Of a stretch of DNA of 64,000 bases, positions 10,138 to 20,781 are shown in pieces. The stretch comes from an uncultured Pelagibacteraceae bacterium (GTDB taxonomy: Bacteria > Pseudomonadota > Alphaproteobacteria > Pelagibacterales > Pelagibacteraceae), in assembly GCA_902526085.1 (NCBI GenBank), contig CABZJN010000001.1, forward strand, positions 56,954 to 120,953, read 5' to 3'. The translations under genes were made by a program, and so were the position numbers. A model generated the notes under the pieces. That model worked only from the letters and a program-made list of their open reading frames with translations. It was not told the DNA's origin and ran no database searches. Every line of letters starts with the position of its first letter. Position 1 is the first letter of the stretch.

Positions 10138-11619
10138 TTATCTTATAGAGAAAGGATCTAAAGTTGGTTCATCAGATGTGTAATACCAAGTTGTTTTAAC
10201 TCTAGTATAGTCCTTTATTGAATCCATTCCTGCTTCCTTTCCATATCCACTATCTTTAATTCCACCAAAAGGTGCTGAAGGAGAAATTAATCGATAAGTA
10301 TTTACAAACGTTATACCTGCTCTTATTGCATCAGAAACTCTAAGACCTCTCGAAAAGTCACTAGTATAAACTCCAGAAGATAATCCGTATTGATTATCGT
10401 TCATTTTCTCTATTACCTCTTTTTCTGTATCAAATTTCATAACTGATAAAACTGGTCCAAAAAGCTCATTTTCTGCGGTTGGAAGATTATGATTATCACA
10501 TTCAATTATTGTAGGAGGAAAGTAGTATCCCTCATTTGAAAATGGATGCCTTTTACCACCACATTTTATTTTTCCACCCTGTTCAGTGGTTTTTTTTATG
10601 TTTTTTTCAATAATCTCTAACTGTTTATAATTACTCAAAGGTCCCATTTCTGTGTCTGGATCCATGGGAGCACCAATTTTTATTTTTTCAGCTCTTTTTG
10701 TGAGTTTGTCAAGGAACTCATCGTAAATTCCTTTTTGAAGATATAGCCTTGAACCTGCAATACAACTCTGTCCGCTAGCTCCAAATATTCCTGCAGTAAT
10801 TCCATTAATAGCATTTTCTTGATGAGCATCATCAAATACTGCAACAGGACTTTTTCCTCCAAGTTCTAAGCTTACTTCTGATAAATTTTCTGCAGAATTT
10901 CTAATAATATGTCTTGCAGTTTCGGGTCCTCCAGTAAAAGCAACTTTTTCAACTAAATTATGTGTAGTTAAAGCTTTTCCACATGGGTCTCCAAAACCAG
11001 TGATAACATTTACTACTCCTCTAGGAATACCTGTTTCCTCTATCAATTTTGCAAATTCAAACATTACTGCTGGCGCAAGTTCAGAGGACTTAATAACCAC
11101 AGTGTTTCCCATTGCTAAAGCAGGTGCAAGTTTTGTAGCTGTTAAAAACATTTGAGAATTCCATGGAACAATCGCAGCAATGACACCAATAGGTATTCTT
11201 GAAGTTATAGCTTGAATATTTGGTTTATCTATTGGTAGAACTGTACCTTCGACCTTGTCTGCCATACCAGCATAATAATCATAGTACTCAGCAATGTAAT
11301 TTGCCTGCTTATTTGTTTCTCTAAAAAGTTTTCCTGTATCTATAGTTTCAATTTTTCCAAGCAATTCCGCATTGTCTCTAAGCTTATTACCAATAGCTCT
11401 TAGAAATTTTGCTCTTTCACGCGGCAGTATTTTAGGCCAATCACCCTCAAAAGCTTTTTGAGCTGATTGAACTGCTTTATCTACATCAGAAGCACTTGCC
11501 TCAGGAACAACTGCCCATGGCCTATTATCTTCTGGGTTTAAAGTTTCAAAAGTCTTTTTAGTGTCTGAGTCAACCCATTGTCCACCTATAAACATTTTGT
11601 ATTTTTTTAATTCAGGCAT
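10138..11619 (-). CDS. NAD(P)-dependent aldehyde dehydrogenase
   Basis: ELGGKSP and GQSCIAGSR catalytic motifs, PFGGIKDSGYGKE; likely start MPELKKYKMFIGG (ORF track extends to 11643). Confidence 0.88.
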   Translation of the reverse strand: MPELKKYKMFIGGQWVDSDTKKTFETLNPEDNRPWAVVPEASASDVDKAVQSAQKAFEGDWPKILPRERAKFLRAIGNKLRDNAELLGKIETIDTGKLFRETNKQANYIAEYYDYYAGMADKVEGTVLPIDKPNIQAITSRIPIGVIAAIVPWNSQMFLTATKLAPALAMGNTVVIKSSELAPAVMFEFAKLIEETGIPRGVVNVITGFGDPCGKALTTHNLVEKVAFTGGPETARHIIRNSAENLSEVSLELGGKSPVAVFDDAHQENAINGITAGIFGASGQSCIAGSRLYLQKGIYDEFLDKLTKRAEKIKIGAPMDPDTEMGPLSNYKQLEIIEKNIKKTTEQGGKIKCGGKRHPFSNEGYYFPPTIIECDNHNLPTAENELFGPVLSVMKFDTEKEVIEKMNDNQYGLSSGVYTSDFSRGLRVSDAIRAGITFVNTYRLISPSAPFGGIKDSGYGKEAGMDSIKDYTRVKTTWYYTSDEPTLDPFSIR

Positions 11620-12385
11620 TTTGTATATGATCTTTAATTGCATTATTTACATCATATGAGCATTCAATACTACATAGATGTTTACCTACAGGTATTATTT
11701 TTACTTCAGAGTTTTTAATTTGCTTACTTAGATTATTCGACATTTCTGGAGTTGACCCTACATCACCTTCTCCAGTCATCACAAGTGTTTTGACATTAAT
11801 ATTTTCAAATTTTTCGTTATCCTCGTGATTTACAAACAATGAGTATACTTTAATAAAGTTATCCATATTATTGTTACTAAGAATTGAGAATATTTTATCT
11901 GAAATTTGAGGATTTTTCTCAATAAAATCCTTATTAAACCATCTTTTGAGTGCGTCTTTTGTCAGTTTTTTATCTTTTTTTGTCTGTTCAAACCTTTCAT
12001 TTACTATCTTCTGTTCATTATCAGATCTATTAAATATTGAGCACAACAATGTTAGGGATTTCAATCTATTACCAAATCTCGTTGCAAAGTTTCTTGCAAT
12101 CAATGAGCCTATTGAAAATCCAACAAGGTGAATTTTATCAAATTTTAATTCATCAATAAGATCAATAATCTGATCTGAAAAATCATCAAAACTTATTTTC
12201 TCTTTATTTAAAGGAGTTCTACCGTGTCCAAGGATATCATAAATTAAAACCGTATTATCAAATTCATTAATTTGTGGATCCCATATATTATGATCAAGAC
12301 CCACACCATGAATAAATACAATTGGAATTCCTTCTTTTTGATTTAGTTTATAAAATGTACCTTTAGAGGCTGTTGCATTGATCAT
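11612..12385 (-). CDS. Alpha/beta hydrolase (3-oxoadipate enol-lactonase-like fold)
   Basis: IPIVFIHGVGLDHNIWDPQ, YDILGHGRT, VGFSIGS nucleophile elbow, C-terminal VGKHLCSIE His. Confidence 0.8.
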   Translation of the reverse strand: MINATASKGTFYKLNQKEGIPIVFIHGVGLDHNIWDPQINEFDNTVLIYDILGHGRTPLNKEKISFDDFSDQIIDLIDELKFDKIHLVGFSIGSLIARNFATRFGNRLKSLTLLCSIFNRSDNEQKIVNERFEQTKKDKKLTKDALKRWFNKDFIEKNPQISDKIFSILSNNNMDNFIKVYSLFVNHEDNEKFENINVKTLVMTGEGDVGSTPEMSNNLSKQIKNSEVKIIPVGKHLCSIECSYDVNNAIKDHIQNA

Positions 12386-12387
12386 TA

Positions 12388-12975
12388 TTATTTTGGTTCA
12401 ATGCCCATCTCCTTCATATCTTGGTACCTATCACCTGTTCTTGCATGAGCTCTACCTGTCGAAGCGCCACCAATTGCAATAACAATTTCATTATCAAATG
12501 GAGCATCATGAATTGTAAACTCATGTGTAAGATAATATGGTCTTAAACCAGAGTCGGTTTTGTGCATCATTGGGATAGATATTTTGGATCCAGCTGGACC
12601 TCTTGTATTCGTAAAACTTAAATAAGAAGTTCCTCCAACAGCGTCTCTGAATTTATTACCAAATCTTAATGTATGAATAAATGCTGATGCATGCTCTATT
12701 TCTCCATTCAGTCCAACTACACCTGCTTTCCCGTAAGCTAATATTTTATCAGGAGAGCCTATTTCTTTTATAAGTTCAGGAACCAATAAATCTCCAAGTT
12801 TAGGAGCTAGATCTAAAATAATGGGTTTTAAGTCTTCTACAAAACCTTTTCCATCCCAAGGATTTTTAAATACTGCAGCAACAGAAACCATCACAACTGG
12901 TTTTTTAGCTTCTTTTCCACCTTCAATAAAAGTCTTATCTACAAATTTAGTAAACTTACGTAATTCTAATTTCAT
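12388..12975 (-). CDS. AA_synth / DUF1185 'amino acid synthesis' family protein
   Basis: KPVVMVSVAAVFKNPW, AYGKAGVVGLNGEIEHASAFIHT, FTIHDAPFDNEIVIAIGGASTGRAHARTGDRYQD. Confidence 0.78.
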   Translation of the reverse strand: MKLELRKFTKFVDKTFIEGGKEAKKPVVMVSVAAVFKNPWDGKGFVEDLKPIILDLAPKLGDLLVPELIKEIGSPDKILAYGKAGVVGLNGEIEHASAFIHTLRFGNKFRDAVGGTSYLSFTNTRGPAGSKISIPMMHKTDSGLRPYYLTHEFTIHDAPFDNEIVIAIGGASTGRAHARTGDRYQDMKEMGIEPK

Positions 12976-14672
12976 TTTTTAATTCTATGTGTAAAGCTAT
13001 CTCTCCTAAAACTGTATAACGCTTTTGGATCTACATCAACATCTATAACAACTGGTTTATTTACTTTTAATGCACTTTTTACTGCTTCATTAACTTCTGA
13101 TAATTTTTTAACTTTAATTCCCTTAGCACCATACAGTTTAGCAACTTCATCAAAGGGAGGGCTTTGAATGTCAGCTCCTAGATATCTCTCACCATAAAAA
13201 TCTTTTTGATAAGCTTTTTCTGCTCCCCAACTTTTGTTGTTCATCACTATTGTAATTGTGTTTATGCCATGTTCTACAGCTGTACTTAATTCTGAAATAG
13301 TCATTCCGAAACCACCATCACCCATTAAACTAACGACAGTTTTATTAGGTTTTGCAACCTTTATGCCTAAGCCACATGCAAACGAGAAGCCTACCAAACC
13401 AAAATCAAGGGGAGTGAAAAGCGCAGGAGGATTGTAATATTCTAAAGCATCTGTTGCTTGAAGGCAGAGTGTGCCAGCATCGAGTGTTATTGCAGTATTT
13501 TTCGGTAGTACTTTTCTTAATTCTTTGAATAGACCGTTTGGTTGGATTGGAAAATTTTTTGACTTTATATTATCTCTATTTTTAAGAAATTTTGATCTCT
13601 CTAACATAAAACTATTTGTCCACTCTTTGTAATTGAAAATTTTCTTTTGTTTTCTTAATTCAGCTAAAATTTGATCTGTCACCAGAGCAGCATCCCCATG
13701 AATACCTACATTAACTGGAAAGTATCTTCCTATCATTGTTTTTTCTAACTCAATTTGTACAATTTTCGCGTTTTTATTTATATTGTCATATGAATAGAAA
13801 GTGGAATTGAAACCAAGTCTTGTACCAATTGCAATAATTAGCTCTGCTTCTTTGACTAATCTTGATGCAACAATATTTCCTCTAGGTCCCATTTGTCCAG
13901 CATTTAACTTATGACTGAATGGAATCGCATCTCCGTGTCCTGCTGCAGTTACAATTGGAATATTTAAAAATTCAGCAAGCTTTGTTACAGACTTAAATTT
14001 TGAATTATATTTTATTCCTCCTCCTGCAACAATCACAGTTTTTTTTGAGTTGAGAATAAGTTTTACAGTTCTGTCAATTGAATCCTTTTTACTTTTTAAG
14101 TCACTTTCCGTTTTATAGGATTTTTTATTTTCATTAATATTAAACTTTGAGGTATCAGAAAGAATATTTCTTGGAAGGTTTATACAAACTGGTCCTCTTC
14201 GAGGTGACATTGCAAGATTAAAAGCATCTCTAAAAGCCATTGGTATATGACTTGCTTTTTTTACTGTCCAAGTTTTTTTTGTTATAGGATCAAAAAGTGA
14301 TTGTTGATCAAGTCCTTGAAAGGCATCTTCCATCTTGTCTTTAGTAGAATATAAACCTGCAATAGATACCACAGGAGAAAATGCTGCTTTTGCTTGCGCT
14401 ATGCCTGTAACGAGATTAGTTGCTCCGGGACCGTTTTGACCAGCAATTATTACACCTGGCTGATTAGAAGCTCTTGCATATCCATCTGCCATATGCGTTC
14501 CAGTTCTTTCGTCTCTTACACCGATAAATTTAATTTTTTTTTCATGATACAACGCATCAAACATTTCCATGGTTGCTGAACCAATTAAGCCAAAGACATG
14601 CTTAACTTTTTCTTTTTTTAGAGATTTCACTGCCGCTTGACCACCGGTCAAGGTATTCTTGGACTTAATCAC
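12972..14672 (-). CDS. Thiamine-pyrophosphate-dependent enzyme (acetolactate synthase / sulfoacetaldehyde acetyltransferase superfamily), substrate unknown
   Basis: VRDERTGTHMADGYAR (conserved Glu), GQNGPGATNLVTGIAQA, GDGGFGMTISEL...NNKSWG TPP motif. Confidence 0.82.
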   Translation of the reverse strand: MIKSKNTLTGGQAAVKSLKKEKVKHVFGLIGSATMEMFDALYHEKKIKFIGVRDERTGTHMADGYARASNQPGVIIAGQNGPGATNLVTGIAQAKAAFSPVVSIAGLYSTKDKMEDAFQGLDQQSLFDPITKKTWTVKKASHIPMAFRDAFNLAMSPRRGPVCINLPRNILSDTSKFNINENKKSYKTESDLKSKKDSIDRTVKLILNSKKTVIVAGGGIKYNSKFKSVTKLAEFLNIPIVTAAGHGDAIPFSHKLNAGQMGPRGNIVASRLVKEAELIIAIGTRLGFNSTFYSYDNINKNAKIVQIELEKTMIGRYFPVNVGIHGDAALVTDQILAELRKQKKIFNYKEWTNSFMLERSKFLKNRDNIKSKNFPIQPNGLFKELRKVLPKNTAITLDAGTLCLQATDALEYYNPPALFTPLDFGLVGFSFACGLGIKVAKPNKTVVSLMGDGGFGMTISELSTAVEHGINTITIVMNNKSWGAEKAYQKDFYGERYLGADIQSPPFDEVAKLYGAKGIKVKKLSEVNEAVKSALKVNKPVVIDVDVDPKALYSFRRDSFTHRIKK

Positions 14673-15838
14673 GATACTTTTTTAACTTCAGTATCTAGAT
14701 CATCTTTAAAGTTAGGCATTACTTTTTCAGTGAATAGTTTAATACTTTTCATGCAATCTTCGTGTTTAACACCCGGAAAGTTAGACCAGACTTGAAGATT
14801 TTGAAGATTAAGCTCTGATTTAAGTTCTTTAATCTTATCTGTTACATATTCAGGAGTACCAAATAACATATTTCGCTTATGTAAAAACTCGTAATTAAGA
14901 AGATCTAATTTACCCTTAGTTTCTGGAAGTTCTTCACCAGGATCCATGTGATTACCAAGACCTCTCCAATGACAAACCCATTTCATATAATTTACCATAT
15001 GTTGTCCTGCTTTTTCTTTAGCCTCTTCCATAGTATCAGCAACAAACATATCTCTAACGAGAGTAACACCTTCACCTAAAGGAACATTTTTTTTAGTAAC
15101 TTCCGATCTTTTATTTTTGTAAGCTTCAAATCTTATTTTCAATTCTTTAACCGTAGGTATCCACATAATTACATTTATGTTATTTTCTGCAGCCCACTCT
15201 ATAGATCTTATACCATCAACAACTTGATGTATTGGAGGGTGTGGATTTTGATAAGGCTTTGGAAGAACACTAATTTTTTTCATTGTGTTATCTTCCATAT
15301 TCATAAATTCTTCACTTGGCGGGCTCATGTCATGCTGCCAAACATAATTTGGTGAAGGGTAAGTATAAAATTCTCCATCATGATTAAAAAATTTTTCTGA
15401 CCATGCTTTTTTCAAAATTTCTAATGTTTCAGCAAATAATCTAAAATTTTTTGCCTGATCTTTTAAATCAGCTTCTTTGTTTAAATTAATTGCCTCTCTC
15501 CCATAAACTCCTCTAGCAACACCAACTTCTACTCTTCCTTTTGAAAGTTGATCAAGTGTAGCAATATCTTCTGCTAATCTTATAGGATTATGAAAAGTTA
15601 TTACATTTGCTGCTTGTCCTATTCTTATATTTTTTGTTCTTGCTGCAGCATCTGCTCCTAGCATTAGGGGATTGGTACACGATTCCATTCCTTCATGATT
15701 AAAATGGTGTTCAGTAAACCAAATTGAATTCCAACTGTTTTGATCACAATATTCGGTGATCTGTTTAGTTTCATCTAATAATTTATGATACGGTTTGTGT
15801 GTCCAATTTGTAGTATTACAAAAATAACCAAACTTCAT
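14669..15838 (-). CDS. LLM-class (luciferase-like) flavin-dependent oxidoreductase
   Basis: MKFGYFCNTTNW, SIWFTEHHFNHEG, LDQLSKGRVEVGVARG, FGTPEYVTDKIKEL; likely start at MKFGYF (ORF track extends to 15880). Confidence 0.85.
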   Translation of the reverse strand: MKFGYFCNTTNWTHKPYHKLLDETKQITEYCDQNSWNSIWFTEHHFNHEGMESCTNPLMLGADAAARTKNIRIGQAANVITFHNPIRLAEDIATLDQLSKGRVEVGVARGVYGREAINLNKEADLKDQAKNFRLFAETLEILKKAWSEKFFNHDGEFYTYPSPNYVWQHDMSPPSEEFMNMEDNTMKKISVLPKPYQNPHPPIHQVVDGIRSIEWAAENNINVIMWIPTVKELKIRFEAYKNKRSEVTKKNVPLGEGVTLVRDMFVADTMEEAKEKAGQHMVNYMKWVCHWRGLGNHMDPGEELPETKGKLDLLNYEFLHKRNMLFGTPEYVTDKIKELKSELNLQNLQVWSNFPGVKHEDCMKSIKLFTEKVMPNFKDDLDTEVKKVS

Positions 15839-15938
15839 TAAGCCTCCTTTAAAAATAAATTTAAAGACGACCGATCCCACTTTCGTATATGATTTTACGA
15901 CGAGTTATGTATCGCTTTATGTAATAATATTATTCTTC

Positions 15939-16910
15939 TTACCTTTGATATTCAACGAATTTTTTAAGTGATTTATTAAGAAATTTATCATATCTGATAC
16001 CACTTTTTGCTAATTTCTTGTTATTAAGAAATGAAAGATTCATTTTAAAGTCATATGAGGGTTCAAAAAAGAAAGGAACTGAAAGCCTTTTTTGCTTATT
16101 CCATAATACCCTATGATTAGTTGCTTTAAACTTGCCTTTGCTTAAATATTCTAGCGCTCTACCTGTATTCACTACCAAGGCATTTTTATTGAAAGGGACA
16201 TTATACCATTTTTTTGTTTTTCGGTTTTGAACTTGCAAGCCACCTTTTTTGTTTTGATATAATACTGTGAAAATACCACTATCAACATGCGTCTCACATC
16301 CAAGTGCTACCCCATCTTCTTTAGATATTTCGATTGGTTTAGATTGATTAGAGTAATAATTAAATCTTAAAGTACTGAGTGTTTTAAGTCTTGAAAAAAC
16401 TTTTTTAGATAAGTTAGTGTCTTTTTTATAAATTTTTATAATACTTTTAAAAAGAGTTTCGCTTAGATTAAATAAATTTTCATAATAATCAGCTAGTTTT
16501 TTGATAGATTGTTTGTTAAAAGATTTTTCTATGCTCAAATGCTCGATGTATTGAGTTCTAGTTTTTTTGGAAAAACCCTTTGTCACTTTCAAGTCACCTA
16601 AGTCTAATCCTTCTTTTCCATTAACATCATTTGGAAAATATCCTCGATAAATATTTTTGTTCTTTTTATTCCATTTCTTTGGAGCTAACTTAAATTTGTT
16701 GTTTTTATTTGATTTAAAAAAATTTTCTCCGATTTTGCATACTTTATTTATTTGTTTTAATTTAATTCCATGACCAATTATTTGAAAAAAACCAACCTCG
16801 ACACAAGCTTTTTCAATTTCTCTTGTTATTTTTATTGTTGCTTTTGAATTGAAGTTTTTTTTTAGAATAGGATTAATATTTATTGTTGGAATATAATTTT
16901 TTCTTATCAT
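15939..16910 (-). CDS. 2OG-Fe(II) oxygenase, isopenicillin N synthase-like family
   Basis: EVGFFQIIGHGI, ETHVDSGIFTVLYQNKKGGLQVQ (HxD), TNHRVLW (distal His), KRLSVPFFFEP (RxS). Confidence 0.82.
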   Translation of the reverse strand: MIRKNYIPTININPILKKNFNSKATIKITREIEKACVEVGFFQIIGHGIKLKQINKVCKIGENFFKSNKNNKFKLAPKKWNKKNKNIYRGYFPNDVNGKEGLDLGDLKVTKGFSKKTRTQYIEHLSIEKSFNKQSIKKLADYYENLFNLSETLFKSIIKIYKKDTNLSKKVFSRLKTLSTLRFNYYSNQSKPIEISKEDGVALGCETHVDSGIFTVLYQNKKGGLQVQNRKTKKWYNVPFNKNALVVNTGRALEYLSKGKFKATNHRVLWNKQKRLSVPFFFEPSYDFKMNLSFLNNKKLAKSGIRYDKFLNKSLKKFVEYQR

Positions 16911-17857
16911 CTATTTGTTGGTGTATCTGTAGCAATCATTTGTCCTCGTACTTTTTCTCTAAAATAAATATACGCACCAGCACCAATAATTATTGATGCT
17001 CCAAGAAAAGTTCTTGGTACTGGAATTGTTTCAAATAATATGTAACCAGCTACCATTGCAAACACTATGTATGAATACTCAAATAATGAAACAACTGATG
17101 GTGAGGCAATACTATAAGCAGTAAATACACAAAAAAACGAAATCGATGCAACTATTCCCATTATTAAAACATAAGGCCAAGCCTCCCCTGGATTAGTAAA
17201 CCATTCTCTCACAATAAATTGCAAAGTTGGATCTGTAAAAGTATTAAATTTTCCATCACCACTAACAAAAAATATTACCAAACTCGCAAATAATGCAAAA
17301 ATATAAAGCCATGTCATTTGAGTATAGATAGTATCTTTATCAGATGTATATTTTGTTATAGTCATCGAGATTGAATAGCAAAGCGCACATGCTACAGGTG
17401 CTAATTTAACGAAATTAAAATCATCTAAAGATGGATTTAAAACAATCAATACACCAATAAATCCAACTACTATTGCACTCCATCTTCTAATTCCAATTTT
17501 TTCCTTTAAGAAAAATTTAGCAAACATAGACATAAAGAACGGGCAGGAGAAAAATAGTGCACTTGTCATAGCAAGTGTCATAAAGGTCAGCGAAATATAA
17601 AAAAAACTAAAACCAAAGAAAAAACATACAACTCTTATTAGTGTTAATATTGGGTAATGTGTTTTTAAAGATATTGTTTTTTTAGTTATTAAAACAAAGG
17701 ATAGCAAAAATACTGATTGTATAAGGGTTCTTCCAAAATAAAGCTCGAATAAAGCTATATCCTCAAAAATAAACTTAATTAGAGCATCTTGTATTGAAAA
17801 AAAAGCCATACCAGTCATTATAAAAAAAATACCTCTGGTATTTTGGTTTGTGTCCAT
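16907..17857 (-). CDS. EamA/DMT family transporter
   Basis: GIFFIMTGMAFFSIQDALIKF..., 10 TM, FLKEKIGIRRWSAIVVGFIGVLIVLNP. Confidence 0.85.
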   Translation of the reverse strand: MDTNQNTRGIFFIMTGMAFFSIQDALIKFIFEDIALFELYFGRTLIQSVFLLSFVLITKKTISLKTHYPILTLIRVVCFFFGFSFFYISLTFMTLAMTSALFFSCPFFMSMFAKFFLKEKIGIRRWSAIVVGFIGVLIVLNPSLDDFNFVKLAPVACALCYSISMTITKYTSDKDTIYTQMTWLYIFALFASLVIFFVSGDGKFNTFTDPTLQFIVREWFTNPGEAWPYVLIMGIVASISFFCVFTAYSIASPSVVSLFEYSYIVFAMVAGYILFETIPVPRTFLGASIIIGAGAYIYFREKVRGQMIATDTPTNR

Positions 17858-17892
17858 GAGACACCTATATCAAATCAGTAGTGATAATAATA

Positions 17893-19479
17893 TTAATTAT
17901 TTAAAATTGCCTCTGAACCTTTTTCAGCAATCATTAGTGTAGGAGCATTTAGGTTTGCACTTGGAATTTCAGGTATCACTGATGCATCAATTACTCTTAA
18001 ATTTCCAATCCCATTTACTTTCAAATTCTGGTCTACTACTGCCATACCATCAACTCCCATTTTGCATGTTCCACAAGGATGATAAGCAGTATCTGCTTTA
18101 GATCTAACATATTCATTTAATTCATCATCTGACTGTGCATCAAAACCTGGCCCAACTTCATCACCAGCATGCTCTGCTAAAGCTGGCTGTGATAGAATTT
18201 TTCTTGCAACATGAATACATTCTCTTGTTTGTTTAAGATCTTCTTCTTCTTTTAAATAGTTAAATAAAATTTTAGGATAATCGTATGGGTCTGAGGAATT
18301 AAGTGTTATTTCACCTCTACTTTTTGGATGATTTGGACTTGCATGTAATTGGTAACCATGCGAGTCAGGATCTTCTAGGCCATGATTTATCACAAATGAT
18401 GGAAAAAAATGAAATTGAATATTAGCAACTTTTCTATCAGGCGATGATTTTGCAAAACCACCAGCCTCTAAAAATGATTTTGAGCAGGGTCCAGATTTAA
18501 ACATAAACCATTGCATACCTGCTAAAATTTTAGGTATTAATTTTGTGTATGTGTAAAGTGTATTAGGAGTTTTACATTTTTGCTGTATGTAAGTTTCAAG
18601 ATGATCTTGTAAATTTTTTCCAACCCCCTTTGAGTGATGAATAACTTTAATACCATTATCTCTAAGATGGGTTTCGTCACCAATACCAGATAACATTAAT
18701 AATTGTGGAGAATTTATAGATCCTCCACTCAAAATTACTTCCTTATTTGCATAAATCTTTTCAACTTTGTTATTTATTTTTACTTGAAGACCAACTGCTT
18801 TTTTTCCTTCAAATAGTATCTTTTCAACAAATGAGTTTTTTAAAATATTTAAATTTTTTCTATTTTTTATAGGGTTTAAATAATACTTGGCAACTCCAGC
18901 TCTCTCACCTTGATGCATTGTTGTATCAAACATGCCAAAACCCTCTTGTTCCTCGCCATTCATATCTATATTTGTTTTGTGACCTGCCTCGGCTGCAGCA
19001 TCAATAAATGCTTTAAATAATGGATTTGAATTTTTAGATAAGTTTACTGGAAGTGGACCCAATGATCCTCTGTATTGATTTTCACCTTCAGACCAAGTTT
19101 CAATCTTCTTAAAATAAGGAAGAACTTTATCATAGGACCAATCATCTAAACCAAAGTTTTCCCATCTAGTATAGTCATCTCTATTTCCTCTTACAAAGAC
19201 CATTCCATTATGAGATGAGCATCCTCCAATCATCTTTCCTCTAGGGCAAAAAACACGTCTATTGTTCAAATATGGCTCAGGTTCTGAATAATATTTCCAA
19301 TTATATTTGGGATCATGCATTGTATATAGAAGAGCTAATGGCATTTTAACCTTCCAAATATCACTAGATCCACCTGCCTCAAAAATAGCTACAGAATTGT
19401 TAGGATTCTCAGATAGCCTATTCGCTACTACACATCCAGCTGAACCAGCACCAACTATGAGATAATCGAAAGCTTGCAT
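17893..19479 (-). CDS. GMC family FAD-dependent oxidoreductase (choline dehydrogenase-like)
   Basis: FDYLIVGAGSAGCVVANRLSE, RGKMIGGCSSHNGMVFVRGN, GSINSPQLLMLSGIG, AYHPCGTCKMG. Confidence 0.88.
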   Translation of the reverse strand: MQAFDYLIVGAGSAGCVVANRLSENPNNSVAIFEAGGSSDIWKVKMPLALLYTMHDPKYNWKYYSEPEPYLNNRRVFCPRGKMIGGCSSHNGMVFVRGNRDDYTRWENFGLDDWSYDKVLPYFKKIETWSEGENQYRGSLGPLPVNLSKNSNPLFKAFIDAAAEAGHKTNIDMNGEEQEGFGMFDTTMHQGERAGVAKYYLNPIKNRKNLNILKNSFVEKILFEGKKAVGLQVKINNKVEKIYANKEVILSGGSINSPQLLMLSGIGDETHLRDNGIKVIHHSKGVGKNLQDHLETYIQQKCKTPNTLYTYTKLIPKILAGMQWFMFKSGPCSKSFLEAGGFAKSSPDRKVANIQFHFFPSFVINHGLEDPDSHGYQLHASPNHPKSRGEITLNSSDPYDYPKILFNYLKEEEDLKQTRECIHVARKILSQPALAEHAGDEVGPGFDAQSDDELNEYVRSKADTAYHPCGTCKMGVDGMAVVDQNLKVNGIGNLRVIDASVIPEIPSANLNAPTLMIAEKGSEAILNN

Positions 19480-20307
19480 TTAATTTGGATGATCGCCCTC
19501 TACTGCAATCCTGTCCATAACTCTTTCATGGCCCAATCCTCTGCCAGGAAAAAAATCAGTCAGACCTTGGTGAAGGGTGCTTCTATTGTCCCAAATTGCT
19601 ACAGCATTTTCGGTCCATTTAAACCTGCATGTAAAATCTAGTCTTTCTTGATGTAAAAATATTTCATTTAAAATATCTAAACTTTCATTTTCATCTAAAT
19701 CTAAAATTCTTTTTGTATACATTGAATTTACATACAAAATTTTTTTTCCTGTTTCAGGATGAGTTCTAACTACTGGATGGGAATTTGAATATTCATCTAG
19801 ATTACCATTCCCTTCCATTTCCTTATATGCTTCAACAAATGCTGCCGCACCTAAAGAGCTATGAATGGCTCTTTTATCCTTAACCTTATCTTTAATTTCA
19901 TCACTTAATGTGTCGTAAGCAATTTCCATATTAGAAAACATTGTATCTCCACCAACTGGAGGAACTTTAATTGATCTTAAGATGATTACTTTTGTTGGTT
20001 TTGGATTATAACTTACGTCAGTATGCCAAGTTTCACCCCATTGTCTTTTTTCTTCTGGAGCTTTAATTATTCTTAGAATTTCTGGATAATCTTTTCTTCC
20101 TTTAACATAAATATGTCTTTCTAATGGACCAAAATGTTTTGCTAAATTTATCTGTTCTTCCGATGTAATATCTTGATCTCTAAAGAATAAAGCCTTGTGT
20201 TCTAATAGTAAATTATTTATTTTTTTCCAATTTTCTAAAGAGCTATCTTTTAAATCAATGCCTTTTACTTCTGCTCCTAATGCACCTGATACTAATTTTA
20301 TTTCCAT
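19480..20307 (-). CDS. TauD/TfdA family Fe(II)/2OG dioxygenase
   Basis: KALFFRDQDIT, ETWHTDVSYNPKPTKVIILRS (HTD), DNRSTLHQG (distal His), GHERVMDRIAVEGDHP. Confidence 0.85.
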   Translation of the reverse strand: MEIKLVSGALGAEVKGIDLKDSSLENWKKINNLLLEHKALFFRDQDITSEEQINLAKHFGPLERHIYVKGRKDYPEILRIIKAPEEKRQWGETWHTDVSYNPKPTKVIILRSIKVPPVGGDTMFSNMEIAYDTLSDEIKDKVKDKRAIHSSLGAAAFVEAYKEMEGNGNLDEYSNSHPVVRTHPETGKKILYVNSMYTKRILDLDENESLDILNEIFLHQERLDFTCRFKWTENAVAIWDNRSTLHQGLTDFFPGRGLGHERVMDRIAVEGDHPN

Positions 20308-20310
20308 AAT

Positions 20311-20778
20311 CTATTTTTTTAATCTACCAGATAATTCTAAGTTTTCAGACTTAAAACTTGATTTATTTTCATTAATAAATTCAGCCATTATTTTTAGCTT
20401 ATCTTCCTCAAATTCTGTGACTTTTCTTTTCCCCAAGTCAATATAAAGGGATAAACTTTCCATAGTAGCAGCAAGAGTTTTAGTTTCTTTTTCATACATC
20501 TCGCATTTTAAATGTAATCTTTTTTTATCATGGTCAAAATGAGTGCAATATACCTCTACTTCTTGATTTTCTTTAACCTCATTATTGTAAGTAGTTCTAG
20601 TCTCAACAACCATGGTACTCCTCAGATTTGATTTTGCATTTTCACCACCCATTTGAAATTTATTAAGCATCGTTTCCCATGCTTGATCAAAGATTAAGAT
20701 ATAATAAGCCATATTCATATGTTCATTATAATCTGTCCACTCTTTGATAATTTTTCTTGTGGCAAGATGATAAGACAT
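20311..20778 (-). CDS. cdhB: Betainyl-CoA thioesterase-like (CdhB-type), hotdog thioesterase
   Basis: WTDYNEHMNMAYYILIFDQAWE hotdog thioesterase motif; close to cdhA/cdhC-like genes. Confidence 0.7.
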   Translation of the reverse strand: MSYHLATRKIIKEWTDYNEHMNMAYYILIFDQAWETMLNKFQMGGENAKSNLRSTMVVETRTTYNNEVKENQEVEVYCTHFDHDKKRLHLKCEMYEKETKTLAATMESLSLYIDLGKRKVTEFEEDKLKIMAEFINENKSSFKSENLELSGRLKK

Positions 20779-20781
20779 TTT

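Noticed and set aside
15839-15938. tRNA, small RNA or attachment site in the intergenic gap between LLM gene and 2OG oxygenase gene
   Set aside because: No cloverleaf-like pairing or T-loop motif seen; only an AT palindrome (aataatattatt), expected by chance in AT-rich DNA
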